Shown: positions 37,552 through 45,366 of the stretch, piece by piece
Layout of the letters: every line of letters begins with the position of its first letter
How positions within the stretch are numbered: the stretch's first letter is position 1
NCBI GenBank assembly: GCA_017514975.1
Contig: JAFWIF010000035.1
Coordinates: 62,001-126,000, forward strand
Source of the DNA: Candidatus Saccharimonadota bacterium
Lineage (GTDB): Bacteria > Patescibacteriota > Saccharimonadia > Saccharimonadales > Saccharimonadaceae
Length of the DNA: 64,000 bases
Reading direction: 5' to 3'
Notes under the pieces: model-generated
Told to the model about the DNA's origin: nothing
Seen by the model: the letters and a program-made list of their open reading frames with translations, nothing else
Databases searched by the model: none
Program-made: the position numbers and the translations under genes

Positions 37552-38462
37552 TGTACGACATAGCGATTATCGGTGGTGGCGTTGCCGGTTTAACTGCTGC
37601 TATTTATGGCGTTCGCGCAAATCAGCGCGTCGTCGTTATAGAAGCGATGGCTTGTGGCGGACAAATTATCAATACATCTGAAATCGACAACTATCCCGCC
37701 GCCGCACATATTTCTGGTATGGAATTTGGCGAAAAGCTTCAGTCTCAGGCCGAGGATCTTGACGTAGAGATTCGTTACGAACAAGTTTCACGCGTGCAAA
37801 GAGTCGATAAAAACAGTTTTACTATCACGACCGATCGTGGCGAACTAAAATCGCACACTGTGATTCTTGCCACGGGCACAGATTATCGAAAACTTGGCAT
37901 CGAAAACGAAGATGCGTTAATTGGACGCGGCATCTCTTATTGTGCAACTTGCGACGGTGGCTTCTATCGCGATAAGATTGTAGCTGTAAACGGCGGAGGC
38001 AACACTGCTCTCGAAGAAGCCTTGTACTTATCAGATCTTTGTAAAAAAGTATATCTTATTCACCGACGCGATCAGTTTCGCGGCGAGGATGCCATGATTA
38101 AACTCGTTCATGAACGTCCAAATATCGAATTAGTCCTCAGCGCAACAATCGAGTCGCTAGTTGCTTCCGAGGACAGCGGCAAGCTAATCGCCCTCAAGAT
38201 CAGTCGCGGTGATTTATTGTCTGTCGATGGCTTGTTTGTCGCAATCGGTCGCGTACCTCGTGGAACTGACCTCATTGACGGCCTGAAACTTGACGAACAT
38301 GGCTACGTTGTAGCTGATGAAAGTTGTTCGACGAATATCGACGGACTGTTCGTTGCGGGTGACGTACGCACCAAGACACTGCGTCAGCTTGTAACTGCCG
38401 CTTCTGACGGCGCTGCCGCCGCAAATGCCGCTCTTGCCTTTCTGCGCTCAAGCAAGCTATAA
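37551..38462 (+). CDS. trxB: Thioredoxin reductase
   Basis: The 303-aa flavoprotein transfers electrons from NADPH to thioredoxin. It has GGGVAGLTAA for FAD, the redox pair CATC (131-134), GGGNTALEEA and HRRDQFR for NADPH, and the C-terminal AGDVRTKTLRQLVTAASDG. Coupled by a one-base overlap to trxA, its evident substrate. Confidence 0.95.
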   Translation: MYDIAIIGGGVAGLTAAIYGVRANQRVVVIEAMACGGQIINTSEIDNYPAAAHISGMEFGEKLQSQAEDLDVEIRYEQVSRVQRVDKNSFTITTDRGELKSHTVILATGTDYRKLGIENEDALIGRGISYCATCDGGFYRDKIVAVNGGGNTALEEALYLSDLCKKVYLIHRRDQFRGEDAMIKLVHERPNIELVLSATIESLVASEDSGKLIALKISRGDLLSVDGLFVAIGRVPRGTDLIDGLKLDEHGYVVADESCSTNIDGLFVAGDVRTKTLRQLVTAASDGAAAANAALAFLRSSKL

Positions 38463-38506
38463 AGATATGTCACGGGCAGATCAATAAAAAGGCCAGACTT
38501 TTCGAT

Positions 38507-38535
38507 TTGAAAAAAACCGCAAATTATGCTATTAT
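38507..38535 (+). promoter_or_regulatory. rplA promoter
   Basis: TTGAAA (38507-38512), 17 nt, TATTAT (38530-38535) with TG at 38527-38528. The ~50-nt leader contains purine-rich GGGAGAGGAG and then the SD AAAGGA; a uL1-binding site is possible but I cannot fold it convincingly. Confidence 0.75.
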
Positions 38536-38594
38536 CAATCTAATATCAACTTTAAGTCGGGAGAGGAGACTCGTTTGTACCGCGAAAGGAAATT

Positions 38595-39548
38595 ATGGCA
38601 AAGAAAGCCACTACTCAGGAAGAAGAAACAATAGCTCCAAAAGAGACAACACCGATTGCGAATGAAGCATCGACGGAAGAGCAGCCGGTAAATAACGAAG
38701 CAGATCAAACTCAAGAAAAATTCGCAAAAGCCGGCAAAAAGTCCAAAAAACACATCGAAGAGGTTCAGGCTGAGGCCGAGCGTCAGGCTCGCAAAGCAAG
38801 CGCCGCAACCGAAGTTGTCGAAAAGAAAGCTGGTCCAAAGCCAGTGACGCGCAGTCGTCTCGAGCGTCGCGGCAAAAACTATCGCGCAGCCTACGAAAAG
38901 ATCGAAAAAGGTAAAAGCTACGCACTAAAGGACGCAATCGCCCTCGCCCTCGAAACTAGCCCAGTAAAATTTGACGCTACCGTGGAGATGCATTTTCGTC
39001 TCAACGTCGATCCACGTCAGGCCGATCAGAACATCCGCTCTACTGTTACTTTGCCGGCAGGAACGGGCAAAGATGTCCGCGTTGCTGTCTTTGCGCCGCT
39101 TGATGTTGCTAAGAAAGCCAAGGCCGCGGGTGCCGATATTGCCGAAGACGACGAATTTCTCGCACGACTCGACAAGGAGCAGCTAGATTTCGATGTTCTT
39201 ATCGCAACCCCACAATATATGCCAAAGTTGGGCAAATATGCACGCCTTCTTGGTCCAAAAGGTCTTATGCCAAATCCAAAGGCTGGCACTGTTACTAACG
39301 ATATCGAAAAGGCTGTTAGCGAAGCTAAATCTGGCAAAATCGAATATCGCGTCGATAAGCAATCTATCGTCCATGTCGGTATCGGCAAAGTTTCCTTTGG
39401 CGTCGATAAGCTTAACGACAACGCACAGGCATTTATCGATAGCCTAAAGGGTCAAAAACCTGCCTCCATCAAGGGTAGCTATATCAAGTCTGTCCACCTC
39501 TCTACCACTATGGGGCCAAGCCTAATCGTCGAAAATACCTATAATTAA
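38595..39548 (+). CDS. rplA: 50S ribosomal protein uL1 with ~90-residue N-terminal extension
   Basis: uL1 forms the L1 stalk that guides tRNA exit. Residues from about 91 (RRGKNYRAAYEKI) match normal uL1, including LLGPKGLMPNPKAGTVT. The first 90 residues are an extra low-complexity segment, Glu/Thr/Pro-rich then Lys/Glu/Ala-rich and probably helical, raising length to 317 aa from about 230. No internal start with SD is seen at the canonical position, so the extension is probably translated. It stands alone, separated from rplK. Confidence 0.95.
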   Translation: MAKKATTQEEETIAPKETTPIANEASTEEQPVNNEADQTQEKFAKAGKKSKKHIEEVQAEAERQARKASAATEVVEKKAGPKPVTRSRLERRGKNYRAAYEKIEKGKSYALKDAIALALETSPVKFDATVEMHFRLNVDPRQADQNIRSTVTLPAGTGKDVRVAVFAPLDVAKKAKAAGADIAEDDEFLARLDKEQLDFDVLIATPQYMPKLGKYARLLGPKGLMPNPKAGTVTNDIEKAVSEAKSGKIEYRVDKQSIVHVGIGKVSFGVDKLNDNAQAFIDSLKGQKPASIKGSYIKSVHLSTTMGPSLIVENTYN

Positions 39549-39592
39549 TCTATACAACTTCGACTTTTCACAGCTCTTGCTGATATTTAGGC

Positions 39593-39621
39593 AAAAACAG
39601 GTCATTACGACCTGTTTTTTT
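39593..39621 (+). terminator. rplA terminator
   Basis: AAAACAGGTC pairs with GACCTGTTTT around ATTAC, ending in T7. Confidence 0.9.
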
Positions 39622-39726
39622 GTTGTAAGTATTCAATATTAGCGCAACTCCCTAGCGGACCAGCTATCCCTCAGCATTTACTAATCTCTGGCATATAATC
39701 TTCAACCCCGCAATCTTGCCGCATTA

Positions 39727-39754
39727 CAAAAATAACCCCCTGAAGGGGTTATTT
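39727..39754 (-). terminator. rpmG terminator
   Basis: AATAACCCC/GGGGTTATT with a 5-nt loop, touching the rpmG stop codon; T-rich on the minus strand. Confidence 0.8.
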
Positions 39755-39962
39755 AGCGTTTCTTTTCTTTGACTTCGTTTCTTCCAAGGTTTTTCTTTGT
39801 CTCGGTAAAGACGACGTGTTTTCGTAGTACAGGGTCGTACTTACGAAGACTCAATTTATCGGGAGTATTCATCGTGTTCTTCTTCGTATAATACAGACGA
39901 ATCCCAGACTCCTCAGAAACCAAGCCGACAAGCTTTCGCTTCGTATTATTCTTTTTTGCCAT
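39753..39962 (-). CDS. rpmG: 50S ribosomal protein bL33 (cysteine-free form)
   Basis: The 69-aa product reads [19 protein letters not shown], then [21 protein letters not shown], typical of bL33. It has none of the four cysteines of the zinc-binding paralogue. The ATG at 39962 is preferred to an upstream GTG/ATG-like start because a minus-strand TATTAT ends 7 nt before it. Confidence 0.93.
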   Translation of the reverse strand: MAKKNNTKRKLVGLVSEESGIRLYYTKKNTMNTPDKLSLRKYDPVLRKHVVFTETKKNLGRNEVKEKKR

Positions 39963-39969
39963 ATTGTCT

Positions 39970-39975
39970 ATAATA
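39970..39975 (-). promoter_or_regulatory. -10 box of rpmG
   Basis: TATTAT on the minus strand, 7 nt before the ATG; no SD. Confidence 0.55.
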
Positions 39976-40111
39976 GTATCACATCTAGACATTTTTGTAA
40001 AATTAGTATATTATAAACTTGTTACGCATTCGCAATGTTGAGCTATCGACGAGGAGTGCATCCTGCGCGATATCTAAACGGTTAATTAGTTAAAAACGAA
40101 AAAGGGAAGTT

Positions 40112-40537
40112 ATGGCTAAAAAAGTAATTGGCAACTTAAAGTTGCGCATCCCCGGAGGCAAGGCCACTGCAGGACCGCCAGTAGGTAGCACGCTTGGTCA
40201 GTGGGGTTTAAATATGATGGACTTTATCAATCCATTTAACGAAAAAACCAAAGAGTTCGCTGGCAAGGATGTCATCGTTCATTTGTCGGTTTACGAAGAT
40301 CGCACTTTTGACTGGAAATGTCTCGGTCGCCCCGTGGACGATCTTATTCGCGAGAAGATTGGACTTAGCAAAGGTAGCGGCAAGCCAAATACCGAAAAGG
40401 TCGGCAAAATCTCCATGGCCGACATCAAAGAAATTGCTGCCCAGAAAATGGATCAGCTCAATGCAATTGATGAAGAAGGCGCCTGCAAAGTGATTGCTGG
40501 CACTGCGCGCTCAATGGGCGTAGAAGTCACCGATTAG
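40112..40537 (+). CDS. rplK: 50S ribosomal protein uL11
   Basis: uL11 forms the base of the GTPase-associated centre. The 141-aa product has the GKATAGPPVGSTLGQWG N-terminal domain and the rRNA-binding C-terminal domain ending GTARSMGVEV. SD AAAAAGGGA is before the ATG. It is a single gene here, whereas bacteria usually place it next to rplA and nusG. Confidence 0.96.
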   Translation: MAKKVIGNLKLRIPGGKATAGPPVGSTLGQWGLNMMDFINPFNEKTKEFAGKDVIVHLSVYEDRTFDWKCLGRPVDDLIREKIGLSKGSGKPNTEKVGKISMADIKEIAAQKMDQLNAIDEEGACKVIAGTARSMGVEVTD

Positions 40538-40574
40538 TCTATTCGACGATTCCTCGAGAATCATTTACCTATGT

Positions 40575-40600
40575 AAAAACCACCCTACGGGTGGTTTTTT
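40575..40600. terminator. Bidirectional terminator between rplK and the orphan gene
   Basis: ACCACCC/GGGTGGT with a TAC loop; A4-5 before and T6 after make it usable on both strands, and the flanking genes converge. Confidence 0.88.
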
Positions 40601-40619
40601 GCGGAACCCGGTTCAGGTT

Positions 40620-41186
40620 TTAGGTCTCGCTCTTGCAGCAAAAGACCTTTTCGTAGTAGATTGCGCGCCAATCTACCATTTCTCCGAACAGTCGTCCGCG
40701 TACTTCCTCTAACGCCCAGCGCATATAGCTGAACACCGAGCCATTCGTAGACACCGTTATATATTCGCGTACGTCATCAGCTTCTGGCCCTATTTGAGCC
40801 CTCTCCTTGCGTATCTCTCCGGCATCCTGTGCCATTTCAATATAAGACGCAATACGCTTGCGAAAGATACTCCCAAGATCGAGGCTTTTTGTTTCGCGTT
40901 CGAGAAGCGAGATATTCATGCCTTCGAGCTCTTCAAGAGCATCTTTTGCACCCTTCAAAGCAATCTTTACCTCGTCCTCGTGACCGCCATCCTGCAGAAC
41001 GTAACGACATTCTTGTCGCATTTTTTCCAAAACTTCGCAGAAGTTGCTTAGCGTACCTTTCCATTTCTCGGCCTTGATCTGAACTCGGAAGTCTCTTTTA
41101 GTTTTCCAAACTCTGCCTAGCTCCTTCAAGTTGTCTATCGCCTGCGTCAATAGCTTTAAGACCCCTAAATCTTCCATATATTCCAT
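40620..41186 (-). CDS. Orphan helical soluble protein of unknown function
   Basis: The 188-aa product is rich in Glu, Lys and Arg and looks almost wholly alpha-helical, with no membrane segment and no motif I recognise; a short Cys pair lies at the C terminus (FCCKSET). SD AGGAGG stands 6 nt before ATG 41186. A near-consensus promoter about 60 nt upstream and a dedicated terminator make it a strongly expressed single-gene unit, like the gene at 9993. Confidence 0.75.
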   Translation of the reverse strand: MEYMEDLGVLKLLTQAIDNLKELGRVWKTKRDFRVQIKAEKWKGTLSNFCEVLEKMRQECRYVLQDGGHEDEVKIALKGAKDALEELEGMNISLLERETKSLDLGSIFRKRIASYIEMAQDAGEIRKERAQIGPEADDVREYITVSTNGSVFSYMRWALEEVRGRLFGEMVDWRAIYYEKVFCCKSET

Positions 41187-41250
41187 CTCACACCTCCTAT
41201 CAAATCGCTCAGAAATCCAAAAAGAACGACAACTTCAAGTCATCTATACA

Positions 41251-41279
41251 ATTATACTACAAAATCGATAAAAAGTCAA
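41251..41279 (-). promoter_or_regulatory. Promoter of the 188-aa orphan gene
   Basis: Minus strand: TTGACT (41279-41274), 17 nt, TATAAT (41256-41251). Same -35, spacing and -10 as the orphan promoter at 6201. Confidence 0.9.
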
Positions 41280-41330
41280 TATCAAAAGCCAATATCGCTC
41301 ATTTGTAACTAGGATTGTTCAAGTGAGTTG

Positions 41331-41882
41331 TTAATTCTCAATCTTCTTGACCTGTAGCGCATCGAGCTCGACCGCCGTTTCGCGCCCAAACATAGACACC
41401 AAGACTTTGAGCTTGCCTTTGTTAGCGTCAATCTCGGAGATTGTGCCCTCGAAGCCCTTAAACGGTCCATCTGTGACCGAGACGACTTCGCCTATCTCGT
41501 AATTTACCGTAAACTTCGGATCTTCGACGCCCATGCGTTTACGAATTTTTTCGATCTCTTTCTTGGAAACCGGAGTTGGCTGTGTGCCCGTACCGACAAA
41601 TCCCGTTACGCCAGGGGTGTTGCGAATGATATACCAAGTCTCATCCGACAACTTCATCTCGACTAGTACATAGCCCTGAAATATTTTCTTATCTGCAATT
41701 CTGCGTTTGCCGTTTTTGATCTCAATTTGTTTTTCTTTCGGAACAATCGCATCGAAGATTTTATTCGCTAATTCCACGCTATCCAATCGCTGTTTGATTG
41801 AATCGGCGACTTTATCTTCGTAGCCAGAGTAGGTGCTGATCGCATACCATGCTCTCGTATCATCATAACGGTTAACTGCCAT
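41331..41882 (-). CDS. nusG: Transcription termination/antitermination protein NusG
   Basis: The 183-aa product has the NGN domain ([31 protein letters not shown]) and a KOW domain ([14 protein letters not shown]). NusG holds the polymerase clamp closed and links to ribosomes or Rho. Its SD, AGGAGG, is built from the last Gly-Gly codons of secE, whose stop lies 1 nt before the ATG, so the two are tightly coupled. Confidence 0.96.
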   Translation of the reverse strand: MAVNRYDDTRAWYAISTYSGYEDKVADSIKQRLDSVELANKIFDAIVPKEKQIEIKNGKRRIADKKIFQGYVLVEMKLSDETWYIIRNTPGVTGFVGTGTQPTPVSKKEIEKIRKRMGVEDPKFTVNYEIGEVVSVTDGPFKGFEGTISEIDANKGKLKVLVSMFGRETAVELDALQVKKIEN

Positions 41883-41883
41883 T

Positions 41884-42363
41884 TTAGTTTCCTCCTAGGA
41901 TTTTATTGAATAGAAATGTGAGCAAAGCATCAAGCAACATGATCGCTACTGCAACCACTACGACATAGAGAATTACCGTTCCAGTTAATTTCCAAGTCTC
42001 TTTTCGGTTTGGCCAGCGTACTTGGCGTAGCTCTGCGAACGAATTTTTGATATAGCGACCAAGTAGTCGAAAGGGTGTAGCTATAAAGTAAAGCGGCTTC
42101 AAAATAGCTGGAATCTTGCGATTTGGCTTTGCTTTATCTTCGTCGGTTTTCCTGCGAGCAATTTCTAGCTCTCTTTTTTCGACAGACTTCTTCTTGTCAT
42201 GTTCCGCTTTTGCGGCTGCCTTCTCGGCCTTTTTGGTAGCAGACTTTGTTGCGGCTGCGCTATTTTGGCTTTTGACTCGCGCAACGACACGGTCAGATTT
42301 GCTATCTTCTGCGGTCGCTTTTTTTGTTCCGCCGCCTGCTTTGATTCGTGTAATGTTTGCCAT
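41884..42363 (-). CDS. secE: Preprotein translocase subunit SecE with long basic N terminus
   Basis: The C-terminal ~55 residues match SecE: the amphipathic [18 protein letters not shown] followed by one transmembrane helix. The first ~85 residues are an extra Lys/Ala/Glu/Ser-rich low-complexity region, giving 159 aa versus about 60-70 for single-helix SecE. The ATG at 42363 is preferred because GGGAG stands 8 nt before it; an ATG 15 bp upstream overlaps that region. Operon with nusG. Confidence 0.9.
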   Translation of the reverse strand: MANITRIKAGGGTKKATAEDSKSDRVVARVKSQNSAAATKSATKKAEKAAAKAEHDKKKSVEKRELEIARRKTDEDKAKPNRKIPAILKPLYFIATPFRLLGRYIKNSFAELRQVRWPNRKETWKLTGTVILYVVVVAVAIMLLDALLTFLFNKILGGN

Positions 42364-42395
42364 TCTACTTGCTCCCATTAAAAATAGTCCTGCTG

Positions 42396-42412
42396 GACTC
42401 TTGTCAAGAGTC
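42396..42412. promoter_or_regulatory. Perfect 17-bp palindrome covering the likely secE -35
   Basis: On the minus strand GACTCTTGACAAGAGTC is an 8-bp inverted repeat around a single base, with TTGACA in its centre. A TATTTT lies 15 nt downstream of that -35, which is shorter than ideal. The palindrome could be an operator for the secE-nusG operon. Confidence 0.5.
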
Positions 42413-42419
42413 TAGCATA

Positions 42420-44165
42420 CTAAAACAAATAATTCAAGTAATCTCGCATCATTCTCGTCCCAGAAATAACATCAAGATACGCCGTTAGTTCTTTATGAAT
42501 CCAGTATTCAAGATCGAAATCATTTTTCCATGCTTTGGCGGCGACTTCCATCTGGCTATAGAGATTTCTCGCCTCAGTCTCTTCGTTTTTACCATCAACC
42601 GTTAAGTAACTGTCTGATGGTGCGTCCGCGACGCCACCGTCATGCGTCGAGATTAGTAGGCCTAGATTCGCTATGTCTTTCATCCAGCTCGTTCCGCAAG
42701 CTTCAAGTCCAACAATAGGCGTGTTGATTGAGGCGTTTGCTCCTAGCGAGAGGGCAAGACCCAACTCTTCGTCGTAATCCGGTAGATAATGTACCCGTTC
42801 TTTAAGAATCGGGTTGTTATCGATTTTATGCAATAATTCCATTAGCTTACCAAACATGCGCGAATCGCCGGCATGGACGCGCCCAGCCAAGATATAGTGC
42901 GCATTGTAATCTTTTAGAATTTGCGCCAAACGCTCGCTGTCACTAAATGGTAACCAAGGGCGTTTATAATCAACAAATCTCCGCTTAAAGTCAAAAACTA
43001 GCGCATCGTCTGGAATCCTTACCGGATTTCCATATTGGTCGCTGCGTCTCGCTAAAGTCTCATTTAGGCTTTTGCGCCCCGCTTGTTTTAATCTGCGAAT
43101 ATCACTGGCGCTAATTTTCTCAATTTTGTCATTAAACTCGCGTATCGAAGGCAAATCGAATCTATCCAAGATACCCCTCTCATGATAGAAATCCATAATC
43201 TCTTTATGGACCCATGTTCTCATATGGATTCCGTTCGTTACGGCTTTAAACTTAATCTTATTGCCATTGATATCACGATAGTTTGCCACACGTGCGTGCA
43301 ACTTCGACACGCCACTGCGTAATTCCGCAATTTCTACCGTTGGCGTACTTAATCTGATTATCCCATCAGTAAACTTATCGGAGAGCCAGCGTTTGACTGC
43401 GGTCGACTTAATATTCGGGAAAACAAATTGCTCAAATTGATGATAGTGAAAAGTTGCTTCCGCAGCCTGAACCAAAGTATGGTTCGTATATAGCGTGTGT
43501 TTGCGCGTATAGACTACAGCCTCATAAAAATCCATTCCCGAACTCACCAACTCGTCAAGACGCGCAATCGCGGCAAAGAAGGTTGCGACCTCGTTAAGCT
43601 GGATCACTGCCGGACGTAAGCCGACCAACTTCAGAGCCTGATAGCCGCCAAAGCCCAATGATACTTCTTGGTATAAACGATGGTCAGAGCCAGATTCTCC
43701 CGAATAGAGCTCGCCAAAATTCGGTTCAGTTATACAGAGGAATCGTGACGTTCCTAGTTTCTTTTCGATCACCTCGAGCTCCACGCTCGTTGTGGCTGTA
43801 TGGATTCTTACCGTATCCACAAAATTAAAACCGAAGTCTCGATAATGTTTCTCGGTGTGAAAATCAATTTGCTCCATGTTCTGCATCTTTTGGTGCGATT
43901 CCCATGGATAAAATGGCGTAACCAGTACAAACGGCACCTGCAACTGTTCTGCTACCCGTCTCATGTCGGCCGCTAACACGCCAAGTCCGCCGCCTCCACG
44001 TATGCCATTTGCTTTGTCGTATGTTTCGATAGTCCAATACGTAAAGGGTCGTTCTGGCGATAATTTATTTGTTAGTTTCTCGCGTCGAATCGCCGAATAG
44101 AAAGCTTCAACCTCCTCGATTGATTCTAGCCTGTGATAGATATTAGTATTCTCTTTTTGCTCCAC
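42420..44165 (-). CDS. GT35-family alpha-glucan phosphorylase, short form
   Basis: These PLP enzymes release glucose-1-phosphate from alpha-glucans. The 581-aa product has the GGGGLGVLAADMRRVAEQL segment, KAVTNGIHMRTW, RRFVDYKRPWL and NTPIVGLEACGTSWMK, whose last lysine should bind PLP (the family motif is EASGTSxMK). It is clearly shorter than the ~700-850 aa of standard enzymes. GTG start with a G-rich SD. No glycogen synthase or branching enzyme is seen here, so substrate and direction are uncertain. Confidence 0.82.
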   Translation of the reverse strand: MEQKENTNIYHRLESIEEVEAFYSAIRREKLTNKLSPERPFTYWTIETYDKANGIRGGGGLGVLAADMRRVAEQLQVPFVLVTPFYPWESHQKMQNMEQIDFHTEKHYRDFGFNFVDTVRIHTATTSVELEVIEKKLGTSRFLCITEPNFGELYSGESGSDHRLYQEVSLGFGGYQALKLVGLRPAVIQLNEVATFFAAIARLDELVSSGMDFYEAVVYTRKHTLYTNHTLVQAAEATFHYHQFEQFVFPNIKSTAVKRWLSDKFTDGIIRLSTPTVEIAELRSGVSKLHARVANYRDINGNKIKFKAVTNGIHMRTWVHKEIMDFYHERGILDRFDLPSIREFNDKIEKISASDIRRLKQAGRKSLNETLARRSDQYGNPVRIPDDALVFDFKRRFVDYKRPWLPFSDSERLAQILKDYNAHYILAGRVHAGDSRMFGKLMELLHKIDNNPILKERVHYLPDYDEELGLALSLGANASINTPIVGLEACGTSWMKDIANLGLLISTHDGGVADAPSDSYLTVDGKNEETEARNLYSQMEVAAKAWKNDFDLEYWIHKELTAYLDVISGTRMMRDYLNYLF

Positions 44166-44210
44166 CCTTTTTCCTTTTTAATTAGTGATTATTCTAAGCA
44201 TAAGTATAAC

Positions 44211-44245
44211 AAAAAAATAGTTCGCAATCAAACATTGCGAACTAT
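44211..44245 (-). terminator. Terminator of the acyltransferase-like gene
   Basis: ATAGTTCGCAA/TTGCGAACTAT, an 11-bp stem with 7-nt loop followed on the minus strand by T7. It separates the acyltransferase-like gene from the phosphorylase gene downstream, which then needs its own promoter (a TGT-TATACT lies directly after). Confidence 0.92.
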
Positions 44246-44257
44246 TAGCTGATGAGA

Positions 44258-45250
44258 TTAAATAATGGCGCCACTTGCGCCCATATCCTCAAGCGTCCGT
44301 GCTAGCTCTGTCAAAAAGAGATAATCAAATAACCGCCCACGTCTAACTCGTTTTTTGCCATCAAATACTTCATAGCGTTGTCTAGCTAACGCTTGCGCGG
44401 TTTTGCCCTGAATCATTTTTCCAAAGCAAAAATCATAACATCTTCCGAAATTCATACCTTTTCCGCCATACTGCGGCTTTTTAACTGCAAGCGAAACAAG
44501 CGAATAGTCACCTCTGCTCAACTTTCGTCTCAGTGCTGTCGCAAGCAGGCTCATTGTTGCCGGCTCAATCATTTTACGCTTCGTCATTTCGTCTAGCGAA
44601 TTAAAGACTGTTTCTTGTCGCTGCGCGCTTGGCGCAAGCACCACAATATCTCCGTTCTCGATGAAATCGCAACATTTTTGCAGATAATGTGAATTGAGTG
44701 ACGACCTAAGTCTTTCGATTTCCTGAGTGTGCTCTGGTGATGAATTGAGAAATATCTCACTCATCTTCGGCGTTACAATCGGCGCCATAAAGAAACCCAT
44801 CTGTTCGCATCTTTCCTTCATCGGCAACAGCGCTTCATAATAGGAAATTGTAACAGGGAATAGATATCTCTGTCTGGGAAATTTCTTGCAACAAATCGCA
44901 ATTATTCTTAATACCTCGCCAAGCGACGGATGATTGAAGCCGATTACTAGTCCATTTTTAGGTCTTGGCGTCCTACCTAGTAACCTAAGCGGTGCAATAT
45001 CCTCGATCAACTTTGCGGTCTCGTGTCGCAATGTTAATCCGAAGCCTGGATTCGAGCTGTCCATTTTTGTTCTCCTTCGAGCAATCTTCAACCCAAGCCG
45101 TCCAAAAGCCCCGACAATCGACATTTTTCGTTTTAAACCGCCACATTTAAATATTTCAAGCAACGATACGCCATTTTGTAAATCTGCGATAATCTCGTCA
45201 GCGCTTCTAGTCATGAGCTTATCAAAAAATTCAGCTTCTTGTCTTTTCAT
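44258..45250 (-). CDS. Putative glycerophospholipid acyltransferase-like protein
   Basis: The 330-aa product contains GFNHPSLGEVL, which fits the H-x(4)-(D/E) active-site motif of PlsC-type acyltransferases in relaxed form, and later GDIVVLAPSAQRQE at the place of the substrate-binding FPEGTR block. Both motifs deviate, so activity or family membership is uncertain. No transmembrane helix is strong. ATG 45250 follows AAGGAGG by 8 nt; an upstream GTG lies within that SD. Single-gene unit with its own extended -10 (45298-45293) and terminator. Confidence 0.55.
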   Translation of the reverse strand: MKRQEAEFFDKLMTRSADEIIADLQNGVSLLEIFKCGGLKRKMSIVGAFGRLGLKIARRRTKMDSSNPGFGLTLRHETAKLIEDIAPLRLLGRTPRPKNGLVIGFNHPSLGEVLRIIAICCKKFPRQRYLFPVTISYYEALLPMKERCEQMGFFMAPIVTPKMSEIFLNSSPEHTQEIERLRSSLNSHYLQKCCDFIENGDIVVLAPSAQRQETVFNSLDEMTKRKMIEPATMSLLATALRRKLSRGDYSLVSLAVKKPQYGGKGMNFGRCYDFCFGKMIQGKTAQALARQRYEVFDGKKRVRRGRLFDYLFLTELARTLEDMGASGAII

Positions 45251-45292
45251 TGAAACCACCTCCTTAAAAGAAAGACAAACTAGACTACTAAC

Positions 45293-45298
45293 ATTATA
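45293..45298 (-). promoter_or_regulatory. -10 box of the acyltransferase-like gene
   Basis: Minus-strand TGTGA-TATAAT, the same extended -10 as the promoters at 6201 and 10689. The -35 is weak. Confidence 0.65.
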
Positions 45299-45309
45299 TC
45301 ACATTATTC

Positions 45310-45338
45310 TTGACGCCCTGTATCTGCTTATGTTAATC
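45310..45338 (+). promoter_or_regulatory. Candidate promoter of the polytopic protein gene
   Basis: TTGACG (45310-45315), 17 nt, TTAATC (45333-45338) directly after TG. It overlaps the upstream side of the opposing acyltransferase promoter. Confidence 0.5.
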
Positions 45339-45366
45339 TGCGAATAGAAAGGGAGCTAATTTTTTT

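Noticed and set aside
37786-37801. parS-like motif in trxB
   Set aside because: Only one half-site matches and it is fully explained by coding sequence.
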